Under the pieces are notes generated by a model that did not search any database, was not told where the DNA came from, and saw only the letters and a list, made by a program, of their open reading frames with translations. Positions 32,018 to 41,645 of a DNA stretch of 64,000 nt are shown piece after piece. This DNA comes from Planctomycetota bacterium (GTDB lineage Bacteria > Planctomycetota > Phycisphaerae > Phycisphaerales > SM1A02), in NCBI GenBank assembly GCA_022566535.1, contig JADFIR010000014.1, positions 1-64,000 on the forward strand. The letters run 5' to 3'. A program made the position numbers and the translations under genes. Each line of letters begins with the position of its first letter. Position 1 is the stretch's first letter.

Positions 32018-33124
32018 CTACACGGCAAGCGGTTCGAACTCCAGGCTGTGCGCATCGGCGACGGGTTGATTGGTCAACATCCCGCGGGTCATGTTGACGG
32101 CGGTGGCGAAGGTGGGGTCGATCTGGGCCAATCGGTCCGGCCCGTGCTCGGCGAGCTTGAGGATCCAGGGCAGCGTGGCGTTGGTGAGGCCTAGGGTCGC
32201 GGTGCGGGCGACGGCTCCCGGCATGTTGCCCACGCAATAGTGCAGCACGCCGTCCACCGTATAGACCGGATCGCTGTGGGTGGTCATGCGGGTGGTCTCC
32301 ACGCAGCCGCCCTGATCCACCGCGACGTCCACGATCACCGAGCCGGGTTTCATGCGCGCCAGATCATCGCGCGAGATCAGATGTGGCGACTTCGCGCCGG
32401 CGATCAACACCGCGCCGACAATGAGATCCGCCCAAGGCAGATGCTCGCGGATCGAGTGGGGATCGGAATAGACGGTGTTGACGTTGGCCGGCATCGACTC
32501 CTCAAGTTCGCGCAGCCGATCAACGTTGATGTCGAGCACCACGACATCGGCGCCCATGCCGGCCGCGATGCGTGCCGCCCAGGACCCGACCACCCCGGCC
32601 CCGAGAATCAGGACATGGCCGGGCTCAACCCCCGGCACACCGCCCAGCAACACCCCCCGCCCGCCGTGCGGGTTCTCCAGGTAGTCTGCACCTTCCTGGA
32701 TGGACAGTTTGCCGGCGATCTCGCTCATCGGCGTCAGTAAAGGCAGCCGGCCGTGGCTGTCGGTGAGCGTTTCGTAGGTGAGCGCGATGCATTCACTTTG
32801 CAGGCACGCGACTGTCAAATCCTTGTTCGAAGCGAAATGGAAGTAGGTGAAGATCGCCTGGCCCGGCTGGATCTTGGCGATCTCTTGCGGCTGCGGCTCC
32901 TTGACCTTGACGATCAATTCGCCCCGGGACCAGATGTCGTCGGCGGAAGGAACAATCTCGGCCCCGGCCGCGTCGTACTCATCGTCCGTGAAACCAGCCC
33001 CGAGACCGGCGCCTGATTGGATGAGGACGGTATGACCCCCGCGCGCCAAGAGTTCGACCCCGACGAGTCGCAGGCCCACGCGGTATTCATCCAGCTTTAC
33101 TTCTGTGGGGACGCCGACGATCAT
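32018..33124 (-). CDS. ald: Alanine dehydrogenase
   Basis: The 368-residue NAD-dependent enzyme converts L-alanine to pyruvate and ammonium. It has the family start [10 protein letters not shown], substrate-binding [19 protein letters not shown], and the Rossmann motif [17 protein letters not shown], then [15 protein letters not shown] with the following [24 protein letters not shown]. Length equals the usual 370. The window also has a sodium:alanine symporter at 46734-48524 and many peptidases, which suits use of alanine as carbon and nitrogen. The ATG at 33124 is the first and only sensible start. Confidence 0.95.
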   Translation of the reverse strand: MIVGVPTEVKLDEYRVGLRLVGVELLARGGHTVLIQSGAGLGAGFTDDEYDAAGAEIVPSADDIWSRGELIVKVKEPQPQEIAKIQPGQAIFTYFHFASNKDLTVACLQSECIALTYETLTDSHGRLPLLTPMSEIAGKLSIQEGADYLENPHGGRGVLLGGVPGVEPGHVLILGAGVVGSWAARIAAGMGADVVVLDINVDRLRELEESMPANVNTVYSDPHSIREHLPWADLIVGAVLIAGAKSPHLISRDDLARMKPGSVIVDVAVDQGGCVETTRMTTHSDPVYTVDGVLHYCVGNMPGAVARTATLGLTNATLPWILKLAEHGPDRLAQIDPTFATAVNMTRGMLTNQPVADAHSLEFEPLAV

Positions 33125-33255
33125 CCGGGGCGTTCTCCTGATGGGCTGGCCTATAGGGCGATCACGCCGGAATCGTGGGATGATATCGACAACGATCAGA
33201 GTCTGCTCAAGCGAAGGTGGCCGGCTGCCCGGCAGCCGATGGCTCCGCTATGTGC

Positions 33256-33261
33256 TAGAAT
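33256..33261 (+). promoter_or_regulatory. Extended -10 promoter element
   Basis: TAGAAT is preceded by TGC, giving the extended -10 form TGnTAnAAT. It lies 47 bases before the ATG of the secreted protein gene at 33308. No good -35 is seen, as is allowed for extended -10 promoters. Confidence 0.45.
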
Positions 33262-33307
33262 GACGATTCTTAGGAGCAAATCCGTGCGGACGAGGAGGAA
33301 GTATCAA

Positions 33308-34765
33308 ATGCACCGCGCTGGATTCAAGGCCCTGACGGGGTTGAGCGCACTGTTGTGCGCGCTGCTAGGGCCCCCTGCGGGCGCCCAGCACGAAGAGGTC
33401 CTGAAGAAGCTCAACGGCGATGACACTGTCCAGGGGACCGAGGAGAGCAAGAGCTTTCGGGTGCTCTTCGATGCGTATCTGGAGCTTGACCCGCCTCCGT
33501 TTGAGGTCGGTGACGAGTTCAACCTGAGCACCATCCATCCCAAAATGCGCGACTGGGATGCCGTCAGCGATTGGGCCGAGTCCAGCGCCCATATGGCCGA
33601 GGCGATCGAGAAGTGCAAGACCCGCAACATCATCGGCCTGCCCTACGGCGCCGGCGAGGTATCGGCGGCATATCGCCAGGCGGATCTCATTGCGGCAATC
33701 GGTGTCGGCGGGAGCCTGCGGCAAAACGAGTTCCCCTACCTCCGTGCGATGGACACCATCGCCGCTTTCGCCACGGCTGAGATGTATCGACGCATGGAAG
33801 CCGGGCAGATTCAGCCGGCTCTCAATCTTGCCACCGCTCACAACTGGGTGCTGCGCCAGCTTTGCGATCGGCAGTTCCTCGGGGAAAAGATGCACAGCAT
33901 GCAACTGCTCATCCGCGCTTTGGCAAACTTCCGTGACGTCTTCTACACCTATCAGGATTCAATCGAGGCGGAGCAGTACTTCGAGCTTTCCTGGTATGAT
34001 ATTCCCGACCTGCGGGCGGGTCGCAAGCGCCTGCGGATCCCCGAGGGGGACAAGATCATTTCCGAGGCGCTGCTGGAGGAGGTCTTCGACCATCGCGAGC
34101 AGGCCGATCCGGAGCAGTTCGCCAGAGCATTCGCGTGGATCCAGGCGGCGGACGCTCCGCTGACCCAGTTCGGGGCCGCCAAGCGATGGTCCATGATCGC
34201 CGAGGTCCATGGCAGCCTGCAAGCCTCCAAGGAGCGGCTCACGCTAATCTATGACGATTGGTGGCGGCGGTGGCAGGTCCAGGCATATGACCCGATTCTT
34301 GATATCAACACGCAATTCGTGCGCACCAATCCTGTTCGCTACGCGGCAGTGATCTACTCCATGCAGAACATTCAGGAGGTCTTTACCGTCCGCAATCAGT
34401 TGGCTGCCGCGGTGAATGGATCCGCGATTGCCGCAGGTCTCTGCGCATACAAGAGAACGTTCGGCGTGTACCCGGATCAAACCGAGAAGCTCTACGGCCA
34501 GTTTGTTCGAAAGCTTATCTCCGACATCGATCCCTACGATGAGCAGTATGGACCGCTGCGGTATCGGCTGCTGCAAGGGCGTCACTCAGTCGATACACTC
34601 GCCGGCCGTCTGTGGATTGACGCCGGCGAGTGCGTGGTATACGGGCTCGGTGAGGACCACGAAGACAATCTCGCTGCCGAGCACAGCGATGATGGGGCGG
34701 TGGGTGATCTGGTGCTCTGGCCTCCGATCACGGTACTGTCCCGCAAGCAGGGCGTGATTGACTGA
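33308..34765 (+). CDS. Secreted protein of unknown function
   Basis: The 485-residue product has a signal peptide (MHRAGFKALTGLSALLCALLG, then PPAGAQ) and is otherwise soluble, mostly helical and rich in charged residues. A segment DLRAGRKRLRIPEGDKIISE and several Trp/Tyr-rich stretches follow, but I recognise no domain. An AGGAGG ribosome site precedes ATG 33308, one of the clearer ones in the window. The frame runs upstream to 33017 across the promoter and the start of ald, which is not credible. It probably acts in the periplasm. Confidence 0.75.
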   Translation: MHRAGFKALTGLSALLCALLGPPAGAQHEEVLKKLNGDDTVQGTEESKSFRVLFDAYLELDPPPFEVGDEFNLSTIHPKMRDWDAVSDWAESSAHMAEAIEKCKTRNIIGLPYGAGEVSAAYRQADLIAAIGVGGSLRQNEFPYLRAMDTIAAFATAEMYRRMEAGQIQPALNLATAHNWVLRQLCDRQFLGEKMHSMQLLIRALANFRDVFYTYQDSIEAEQYFELSWYDIPDLRAGRKRLRIPEGDKIISEALLEEVFDHREQADPEQFARAFAWIQAADAPLTQFGAAKRWSMIAEVHGSLQASKERLTLIYDDWWRRWQVQAYDPILDINTQFVRTNPVRYAAVIYSMQNIQEVFTVRNQLAAAVNGSAIAAGLCAYKRTFGVYPDQTEKLYGQFVRKLISDIDPYDEQYGPLRYRLLQGRHSVDTLAGRLWIDAGECVVYGLGEDHEDNLAAEHSDDGAVGDLVLWPPITVLSRKQGVID

Positions 34766-34819
34766 CGAAACCCAGCGGCCGAAGCACCCTTCCCGCACCG
34801 GTTGACTTCTTCTGCACCA

Positions 34820-35809
34820 ATGTCGAAAGTTGAGAAGCTTGTCATCATCGGTAGTGGCCCCGCTGGCTGGACCGCAGCGCTGTATGCGGCTCGCGCCAAC
34901 CTCGATCCGCTGCTCTTGGAGGGTGTGCCGCAGCAGACCGGCGGCTATGTGCTGCCCGGTGGCCAGCTCATGCTCACCACGGATGTGGAGAACTATCCCG
35001 GTTACCCCGAGGGTGTGCTCGGCCCGCAGATGATGCAGGACTTCAAGAAACAGGCTCTGCGGTTCGACACGCGAGTTGAGGACCGTGACGTGGTTGAGTG
35101 CAGGTTTCAGCAACGGCCGTTTGTGCTCAAGACTGTCAACGCCGGCGGCGAGAAAGGTACGTCGCGCGCCCATGCCGTCATCGTCGCTACGGGGGCCACG
35201 GCCAACTGGCTCGGGCTGGAAAGCGAGCAGCGGCTGGCTCGCAGTGGCGGCGGCGTCAGCGCCTGCGCTGTTTGCGACGGCGCGTTGCCGATCTTCCGCG
35301 ACAAGAGGCTTGTTGTCATCGGTGGCGGCGACAGCGCGATGGAGGAGGCCTCCTATCTGGCCAAGTTTGCCTCGAAGGTCTTCATCGTCCACCGCCGTGA
35401 TGAGCTCCGCGCCAGCAAGATCATGCAGGAGCGCGTGCTGGACAACCCCAAGTGCGAGGTGATTTGGAACACCGTCGTCACCGACGTGCTCGGCAACGAC
35501 CACATCACCGGCGTTCGGTTTCAGGATGTAAACTCGGGGCAGGAGCGCGACTTCGCCTGTGGCGGCCTGTTCCTTGCGATCGGCCACACCCCGGCCACGC
35601 AGTTCCTGCAAGGATGCGGACTCGACCTTGACGACGGGGGCTACGTCAAGCTCACTGCCCCTCCTCAGATGTTCACCAGTATCGAGGGCGTGTTTGCCGC
35701 CGGCGATGTGGCCGATGCGGTCTATCGACAGGCGGTGACTGCGGCTGGAATGGGATGCCAGGCGGCACTGGACGCCGAGCGCTGGCTGGCGGGCCAGAGC
35801 ATCGAGTAA
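34820..35809 (+). CDS. trxB: Thioredoxin-disulfide reductase
   Basis: The 329-residue flavoprotein passes electrons from NADPH to thioredoxin. It has the FAD motif [18 protein letters not shown] at the N-terminus, the redox pair CAVCD near residue 142, the NADPH motif [18 protein letters not shown] followed by [10 protein letters not shown], and the second FAD motif [15 protein letters not shown]. All match low-molecular-weight TrxB. ATG 34820 ([10 protein letters not shown]) is preferred to a TTG at 34802. It follows the secreted protein by 54 bases. Confidence 0.94.
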   Translation: MSKVEKLVIIGSGPAGWTAALYAARANLDPLLLEGVPQQTGGYVLPGGQLMLTTDVENYPGYPEGVLGPQMMQDFKKQALRFDTRVEDRDVVECRFQQRPFVLKTVNAGGEKGTSRAHAVIVATGATANWLGLESEQRLARSGGGVSACAVCDGALPIFRDKRLVVIGGGDSAMEEASYLAKFASKVFIVHRRDELRASKIMQERVLDNPKCEVIWNTVVTDVLGNDHITGVRFQDVNSGQERDFACGGLFLAIGHTPATQFLQGCGLDLDDGGYVKLTAPPQMFTSIEGVFAAGDVADAVYRQAVTAAGMGCQAALDAERWLAGQSIE

Positions 35810-35831
35810 GCGGGCGACACAGAGAGACCCT

Positions 35832-37178
35832 CTACGCCGCTGGCCGAGCGTACTCCTCGGGAGGATCGGGCGCGATCCTGGTAATGATCTTCGCGCCCAC
35901 CGCATCACCCCACACGTTCACCGTCGTGCGACACATGTCCACGATGCGATCGACGCCGATGATCACTCCGATCGCTTCCAACGGAAGCTCCTTTCCCGTG
36001 CCGAACAGGCTGGTGTTCACGGCGTTGATGACGATGACCATCATGACCAACCCGGCCGAGGGAATACCGGCCGCTCCGATCGCGGCCAGCGTCGCGGTGA
36101 TGACCACCACCAAGAGCTGGCCGAATTCGAGATCAATCCCATAGAGCTGGAAAAGAAAAACGACGGCAACCGCCTCGTAGAGCGCCGTACCATCCATGTT
36201 GAGAGTGGACCCCAGAGGCAGGACGAAGTTGGCGGCCCGCTTGGAGCATTCCCCTTCCGTCTTTGCGCACTCGATGGTCACCGGCAGCGTCGCGGAGCTG
36301 GAGTCGGTGCCGAACGCGGTCATCAGCGCGCGACGCATCTGGAACATGAATCGAAACGGATTCCGCCGTGTGAACAACAGCAGCACGGTCGGCAGCACGA
36401 TGAGGCCGTGAATCGCCAGGCCGCAAAGGACCACGGCGATGTATTTGCTCAGCGGGCCGACAAGGTTTGCGAAGCCGATCCGCCCGACGGTCCACGCCAC
36501 CAGGAAGAACACGCCGATGGGTGTGAGCCAGATGATCCACTGAACGAGGCGCATGATGGCATCGAACAGGGCTTCGAAGACCCGTATGGCCGGAGCCGTG
36601 GCCTCCCCGCCTGCGGCCAGGGCCAGCCCCAGCAGCAGCGCGAAGAAAATCACCCCCAGCGTGCGCCCACCGGCCATTTCGCCAAAGAGGTTCTCGGGAA
36701 TCATCTGGCGGAGCACCTGGAGGAATGCCCGGGGGAGATTCGTCGCTTTCTCCTGCTGGGCCCGCTCGATGGTGGAGGCGACATCCGATTCGGTGTAGTG
36801 CTCGGGAGCCTCCTGCGTAAGCTGCGCGCGGTCCGCGTCGTCAATCTCGCCCGGCTGAACGATCGAGACCAACGTGGTGCCGATCGTGACCGCGATGAGC
36901 ATGGTCACGACGTAGTACAGCACTGTGGAGCCGCCGACTATCCCCAGTTTGGCCGGGTCGCCGATCGACGTGACCCCCACCACGACGCTGACCAGCACGA
37001 TCGGGATGATCATCAGCTTCAACGGGCGGATGAGCGTGATGTCGCCGGCGACCTTGGTCCAGTGCTCGGCGGATACGCCCTCGCCCGTGGTGCTGTCGAA
37101 GAGGAACCATTGGCCGAACATGGCGCCGGCCACCAGCCCCAGGAGGATCAGCACCGGCAGGAGGGTTCGCCTGTTCAT
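35832..37178 (-). CDS. Dicarboxylate/amino acid:cation symporter (DAACS family)
   Basis: The 448-residue membrane protein belongs with GltP/DctA. It has the serine-rich re-entrant loop TAFGTDSSSATLPVT, the substrate-site motif GSTLNMDGTALYEA and the GVIIGVDRIVDMCRTTVNVW helix that binds the substrate carboxylate. Eight membrane helices and two hairpin loops are apparent. A charged loop of about 45 residues (near 120-165) is longer than usual. Likely substrates are glutamate, aspartate or C4-dicarboxylates, taken up with sodium or protons. ATG 37178 is preferred to ATG 37199. Confidence 0.92.
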   Translation of the reverse strand: MNRRTLLPVLILLGLVAGAMFGQWFLFDSTTGEGVSAEHWTKVAGDITLIRPLKLMIIPIVLVSVVVGVTSIGDPAKLGIVGGSTVLYYVVTMLIAVTIGTTLVSIVQPGEIDDADRAQLTQEAPEHYTESDVASTIERAQQEKATNLPRAFLQVLRQMIPENLFGEMAGGRTLGVIFFALLLGLALAAGGEATAPAIRVFEALFDAIMRLVQWIIWLTPIGVFFLVAWTVGRIGFANLVGPLSKYIAVVLCGLAIHGLIVLPTVLLLFTRRNPFRFMFQMRRALMTAFGTDSSSATLPVTIECAKTEGECSKRAANFVLPLGSTLNMDGTALYEAVAVVFLFQLYGIDLEFGQLLVVVITATLAAIGAAGIPSAGLVMMVIVINAVNTSLFGTGKELPLEAIGVIIGVDRIVDMCRTTVNVWGDAVGAKIITRIAPDPPEEYARPAA

Positions 37179-37217
37179 ACGCTCACAGCCTACCGGCATC
37201 GGGCGGGCATTGCACGC

Positions 37218-39125
37218 TCACATCGACTTGGCCCACATTGCCAGCGTCAGCAGCGCAAAGAGCCGATGGCTGTGGTCACGCTCGCCGGAGAGGTGTTCGT
37301 CGATGAATCGCCGGACGACCCGGCGGTCCACTTGAATCGGCCCCAGCGGCTCGAGTGAGCGCAGATGATCGAGCAGCAGCGTCCTCATCCCGCCGAAGTC
37401 AGTCCGAAACCAATGCCCCAGAGGAATGGCAAAGCCCATCTTCGGTCGATCGACCGTCTCGGGAGGAAGGTACTTGCGGGCGATGAGGCGGAGCAGGCCC
37501 TTGCGTCGCCCCCGGCGCATGAGTTGCTCGATGGGGGCCGCGAGCAGGGCAGCGGCCAGATCACGATCGAGATAGGGGCATCGCACTTCCAGAGCCACGG
37601 CCATGGAAGCGGCATCCACTTTGCGCAGCAGGTCATCGGGCAGATACGCGTGCAGATCGATGGCTCGTAACGCCGCCAGAGCGTCCACTCCATCCGTGGG
37701 GGCGTCGCATCGCGGCGGCTCGTCGAGCGACTCGCCAAGCAGTTCGCCGATCTGCTGTTGGGTGAGAATCGACTCGGTCGCAAGCAGGCCAAGGCTTGGG
37801 AATTCGCGGGCCATTGCACCGAGCCGGCCGAGCTTGTGCAGCCGGCTCTTGGCATGCGCCCGCCGAAACAGCCCCCGCGGAATCCTCGCGAGCAGCCGAT
37901 GGTGGGTAGCCAGAAGATTCGCGATCAGATATCGCTCGTAGCCGACGAACAACTCGTCGCCGCCGTCTCCCGACAGCGCCACCTGCACATGCTCGCGGGC
38001 TGCCTTGGCGACCCAATAGGTCGGCAGGATGGAGCTGTCGCCGAACGGCTGGCCAAGGATGTCGATCAGTTTCACGAGGTCCTGTGCCGGGTTGATCGAG
38101 ACCTGCAGCGTGGTGTGATCCGTTCCCAGATGCTCTGCAACGCGCTGGGCGTACGCTGATTCGTCGTATCGCGGGTCCGGCATCTTCACGCAGAACGTAC
38201 TCAGGTCCGGCTTGTGCTTCTTGGCGAAGTAGGCGATCAGCGATGAGTCCACGCCGCCGCTGAGAAAGCAGCCCAGCGGTACGTCCGCTTCGAGCCGGCG
38301 AGCGACCGCTTGCTCGATCAGATGCTCGATATGGTTCGGCTCCACCGGCTCGGCCCGCGACGACGGGGGCTTCGGTGGATGCCAGCCGGGCGCCGCCGAC
38401 CCGTAGCCCTGACTGCGTCCTGACGGTTCGACATTGTCCACCGCGCCGCCGTCGCGAGCGATCGTTCGGCCCTTCCACGCATAGCCCAGCTGGAGATATC
38501 GGGCGACCCAGCCTCTCAGATCCGTGTCGGGTGCTGCGGTTGCATCCGGTGGGATTGAGCCGGTCGCGTCAGCGTCACTGCTGACCACGATCAGCCGCAG
38601 GCCGTCCTCATCGCTGCTGATGCGGTAGTAAAGCGGCTTCTCGCCGAAGAAGTCACGACCGAGCGTCAACGACGCCGCCTTGCGATCCCAAATGACATAG
38701 GCGTACATGCCTTCGAGGTGGTCCTGCAGGCGGTCGCCCCACTCGCGATGGCCGTGGATCAACACCTCGGTGTCGCTGTGGTCGGTGACGAAGCGATGGC
38801 CTGCTGATTCAAGTCTTGCTCGCAACTCGCGATGGTTGTAGATGCAGCCGTTGAAAACTACGGCGACCAGACCTTCGCCGCGATCTCGGCCGCGTTTGCT
38901 CACCATCGGCTGAGCGCCGCCTTCGTGGTCGATAATGGACAACCGGCGGTGGATCAGGGCGACTTCAAGAGTGCGACTGCCATCGGGCGTGTCAATCTTC
39001 GTCTGGTCGCGGAACCGGCCGTGACCGTCAGGCCCGCGATAGGCGATACGCGCATCGATCGCATTCAGCCAGACCTCGGGAATCGGCTTCCCATCGGTTC
39101 GCAGGATGGCGCCTATGCCGCACAT
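37218..39125 (-). CDS. asnB: Asparagine synthase (glutamine-hydrolysing)
   Basis: The 635-residue enzyme has the class II amidotransferase N-terminus MCGIGAIL with catalytic Cys2, FNGCIYNHRELRARLE, and the synthetase domain with LSGGVDSSLIAYF. It makes asparagine from aspartate, glutamine and ATP. A stretch of about 30 residues near 250-285 (DGGAVDNVEPSGRSQGYGS) is an insertion before the synthetase domain. The start is fixed because Cys2 must follow the initiator Met; the frame running further to 39362 has no meaning. asnB and tyrA are divergent, with 118 bases between. Confidence 0.92.
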   Translation of the reverse strand: MCGIGAILRTDGKPIPEVWLNAIDARIAYRGPDGHGRFRDQTKIDTPDGSRTLEVALIHRRLSIIDHEGGAQPMVSKRGRDRGEGLVAVVFNGCIYNHRELRARLESAGHRFVTDHSDTEVLIHGHREWGDRLQDHLEGMYAYVIWDRKAASLTLGRDFFGEKPLYYRISSDEDGLRLIVVSSDADATGSIPPDATAAPDTDLRGWVARYLQLGYAWKGRTIARDGGAVDNVEPSGRSQGYGSAAPGWHPPKPPSSRAEPVEPNHIEHLIEQAVARRLEADVPLGCFLSGGVDSSLIAYFAKKHKPDLSTFCVKMPDPRYDESAYAQRVAEHLGTDHTTLQVSINPAQDLVKLIDILGQPFGDSSILPTYWVAKAAREHVQVALSGDGGDELFVGYERYLIANLLATHHRLLARIPRGLFRRAHAKSRLHKLGRLGAMAREFPSLGLLATESILTQQQIGELLGESLDEPPRCDAPTDGVDALAALRAIDLHAYLPDDLLRKVDAASMAVALEVRCPYLDRDLAAALLAAPIEQLMRRGRRKGLLRLIARKYLPPETVDRPKMGFAIPLGHWFRTDFGGMRTLLLDHLRSLEPLGPIQVDRRVVRRFIDEHLSGERDHSHRLFALLTLAMWAKSM

Positions 39126-39243
39126 CACTGGCAGATTAGCAGCCGCCGGGCAGGGATGTCGATTTGCGGCGCGGGAATTACTACACAGAGCCCTACGTTG
39201 TGGACGATCCGACGAGGACGCCACTGAGGAAAGGGCAACATCC

Positions 39244-40392
39244 GTGGCCGAGCAAGGTGATGAACTGACCCGCTTGCGTACGGAGCTGGATGAGCTCGAC
39301 CGGCGTGTGCTGGCAACGGCGGCGAGGCGAAACGAGGTCGTGCATCGCATTGCGACCGCCAAGGCGAGAACGGCTGGTGGCCGGCCGCTATTTGATCGCG
39401 ACCGCGAGCGGGGGGTCTATGAGCGAGCGAATGCGGTCGCGCTTGAGGTCGGCCTGTCGCCGCAGCTTGCCCATCAGCTCATGCAAGCGCTGGTCCAAAG
39501 CTCGCACGGGATCCAAGAGCAGGTGTCTCGCCAGGCGGCGGTGGCGGTGGCGGCCGAAATGGCGAGGCGATTCCTGATTGTGGGGGGGCACGGCGGGATG
39601 GGTCGGCTGCTGGGGGGGGAACTGGCCGCCCGCGGCCACCATATCGACGTGCTGGAGCTTGACGACGGCCGGGATCGGGCCCAAGCTGTGCGGGAGGCGG
39701 AGATCGTGATCGTGGCCGTGCCCATGGAGGTGGCGCGGTCCGTGGTGCACGAGATCGGTCCGCACGTGCGGCCCGGGGCGCTGCTGTGTGATATCAACAG
39801 CCTCAAACAGAGCACCTGCGAGGCGATGGCCCAACGCTGCCGGGGCGAGGCGATCGGCCTGCACCCGATGTTTGGGCCGACCATTCACTCGCTGCGCCGC
39901 CAAAAGGTGATCGTCTGTCCCATCAAACCGGGGCCCCGAACGGCCTGGCTGCGCCAAGAGCTTCAGCAAATGGGGCTCGAACTCATCGAAACCGATCCCG
40001 CAACCCACGACCGGATGATGGCCGTGATTCAGGTGCTCGTTCACTTCTCGACGCTCGTGATGGGCGAAGCGCTGCGCCGCACTGGCGCCTCCGTCGAGGA
40101 CAGCCTGCGCTACACGAGCCCGATCTATCGACTTGAGTTGGCGTTCGTCGGGCGTCTTTTCGCGCAGAACCCGAGTTTGTATGCCGAGATCGAGATGACC
40201 AATCCCTTCGGCGGTGAGGTCCGCCGGTGCTTCCTCGAAGCGGCCGAAGCGCTCAACCGGACGATCGCGTCCGGCGATCGCGAGGCCTTCCACACGCTGT
40301 TTGACGGCGTCAGCCGCTACTTCAAGCAGTTCGCGGGGGAGGCGATGCACCTTTCGGAATTCATCATCGACACGATGGTGACCCAGCCGTGA
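39244..40392 (+). CDS. tyrA: Bifunctional chorismate mutase/prephenate dehydrogenase (T-protein)
   Basis: The 382-residue protein has an AroQ-type chorismate mutase (residues 1-90: RTELDELDRRVLATAARRNE and LMQALVQSSHGIQEQ) followed by a prephenate dehydrogenase. The latter has the NAD motif FLIVGGHGGMGRLLGGELAA and LHPMFGPTIHSL. Together they make 4-hydroxyphenylpyruvate, the tyrosine precursor. GTG 39244 follows GAGGAAAGGG, a good ribosome site, and gives the E. coli-like length; ATG 39106 would overlap the asnB start. Confidence 0.9.
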   Translation: MAEQGDELTRLRTELDELDRRVLATAARRNEVVHRIATAKARTAGGRPLFDRDRERGVYERANAVALEVGLSPQLAHQLMQALVQSSHGIQEQVSRQAAVAVAAEMARRFLIVGGHGGMGRLLGGELAARGHHIDVLELDDGRDRAQAVREAEIVIVAVPMEVARSVVHEIGPHVRPGALLCDINSLKQSTCEAMAQRCRGEAIGLHPMFGPTIHSLRRQKVIVCPIKPGPRTAWLRQELQQMGLELIETDPATHDRMMAVIQVLVHFSTLVMGEALRRTGASVEDSLRYTSPIYRLELAFVGRLFAQNPSLYAEIEMTNPFGGEVRRCFLEAAEALNRTIASGDREAFHTLFDGVSRYFKQFAGEAMHLSEFIIDTMVTQP

Positions 40393-40430
40393 TCGGAAGC
40401 CAGAAGAGGCAGGCGAGAGATCGTGCCGAT

Positions 40431-41072
40431 CTATTGGTCCGTTCGCCGCACACTCTCAGGAGCGCGGCGAAATACGATCGGACCCAAAAAGATTTCGGGA
40501 TCATCTGCATGCTCCACAATAAACTGCTGAAGCTCTTCTGCTGATGCGGTGATGACGACCCATCGGCCGCGGGGTGCCTGTTCGGTCGACGAGCTGCCAT
40601 TCCTCCGCTCGTGCGCTAGCACGTGCGGATGCTTGTCAAGATAGTCGAACAGAAACGTATTGAATGGGTATAGCCACAGCTCCTCTTCGGTGAGATCCAC
40701 CCGATAGAAGTCTATCGGATAGGTATCCGCAGACTCGTCCTTCTGGGAATACCTGGGAAACAGGAACAGATGACCGTCAAAGGCAACGAGATCGACTAGA
40801 CCCACTGATGCCTCCATCTCTTGGTCGCTGTCTGGTGACGCGGCGGTTAGTTCATACCCACCCCCATCGCTTTGCTCGAAGATCAACGTAATATCTTCGG
40901 TTTGCCACGCTCCGAGCAATCCCTGCTCAAAGACTGTGTCCTTTTCTTCGTAGTGGACACGATGAAGGGTTGTTGTACAGCCGCATACCCCCAGTGGCGC
41001 CAACAGCAGAATCAGGAGTCTTGAAGTGTATCGAGACGGCCGACTCAATAAGCATGCTTCATAGGTGCTCAT
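40431..41072 (-). CDS. Lipoprotein of unknown function
   Basis: The 213-residue product starts with MSTYEACLLSRPSRYTSRLL, then a hydrophobic core and lipobox GVCGC, so it is probably lipidated at that cysteine. The mature part is acidic and beta-rich with aromatic residues (LFLFPRYSQKDE, DLTEEELWLYPF). No family is recognised. A sampled line is about 53 percent G+C, lower than its neighbours. It ends convergent with tyrA, and an ATG further upstream (41171) would add 33 residues before the signal. Confidence 0.65.
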   Translation of the reverse strand: MSTYEACLLSRPSRYTSRLLILLLAPLGVCGCTTTLHRVHYEEKDTVFEQGLLGAWQTEDITLIFEQSDGGGYELTAASPDSDQEMEASVGLVDLVAFDGHLFLFPRYSQKDESADTYPIDFYRVDLTEEELWLYPFNTFLFDYLDKHPHVLAHERRNGSSSTEQAPRGRWVVITASAEELQQFIVEHADDPEIFLGPIVFRRAPESVRRTDQ

Positions 41073-41167
41073 AACCAACTCCGCAAGGGAAGGTATCCAC
41101 AACTGGACTCGGCGCGGCGTCCGAGGCGGGCGCCATGCATCTGCGTCGAGATGATGACGCCATTGTC

Positions 41168-41617
41168 TCATCGGCTTCGCGCGTAGGTGCCCATCAGCTC
41201 GCCTTGGGCGAGGATGTGGCCGTCCATTGCGTCCAATAGATCCTGCTTGGTTGTCTTGGCGCCGAGGTCAAGTTGGGTGTCCAGGGCATAGACCTTGAAG
41301 AAATACCGATGGGTGCCCGAAGGCGGACACGGCCCGCCGTAGCCGGTCCTCGGCCAGGAGTTCATGCCTTGGGCGATGTCGGTCGCATCGGGTGTTACGG
41401 CTTCGGGCAGGCCGGTGCCGGGGATGTTCCACGCCACCCAATGCACCCAAGTTTGTCCGGGGGCATCGGGGTCGTCCATGATTAGCGCGTAGCTGCTGGT
41501 GCGCTGCGGGCCGGCGGACCACTTCAACGGCGGAGAGACATCTTCGCCGTCGCACGTGTACTTCGAAGGGATTGAGCCTTCATGTTCAAAGGCGGAACTC
41601 GTCACGTCGATCGTCAT
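41168..41617 (-). CDS. YbhB/YbcL-type phosphatidylethanolamine-binding-like protein
   Basis: The 149-residue protein starts MTIDVTSSAFEHEGSIPSKY and carries the PEBP/RKIP signatures LIMDDPDAPGQTWVHWVAWN and GYGGPCPPSGTHRYFFKVYA, which form the ligand pocket. Bacterial YbhB/YbcL members are small cytosolic or periplasmic proteins of unclear physiological role. ATG 41617 has GGAGAAACAGCC upstream, 28 bases past the aspS stop, so it may be co-transcribed with aspS. A longer frame starting at 41677 would overlap aspS. Confidence 0.88.
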   Translation of the reverse strand: MTIDVTSSAFEHEGSIPSKYTCDGEDVSPPLKWSAGPQRTSSYALIMDDPDAPGQTWVHWVAWNIPGTGLPEAVTPDATDIAQGMNSWPRTGYGGPCPPSGTHRYFFKVYALDTQLDLGAKTTKQDLLDAMDGHILAQGELMGTYARSR

Positions 41618-41645
41618 GGCTGTTTCTCCGGTGCCGGGCCGCTCT

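Noticed and set aside
34586-35908. 440-codon open frame on the minus strand across trxB
   Set aside because: trxB on the plus strand has both FAD motifs, CAVCD and the NADPH motif; the antisense frame has no recognisable domain.
36408-37358. 316-codon plus-strand frame across the DAACS symporter
   Set aside because: It mirrors a membrane transporter with intact signature motifs; the hydrophilic His/Arg/Gln-rich translation is typical of antisense frames.
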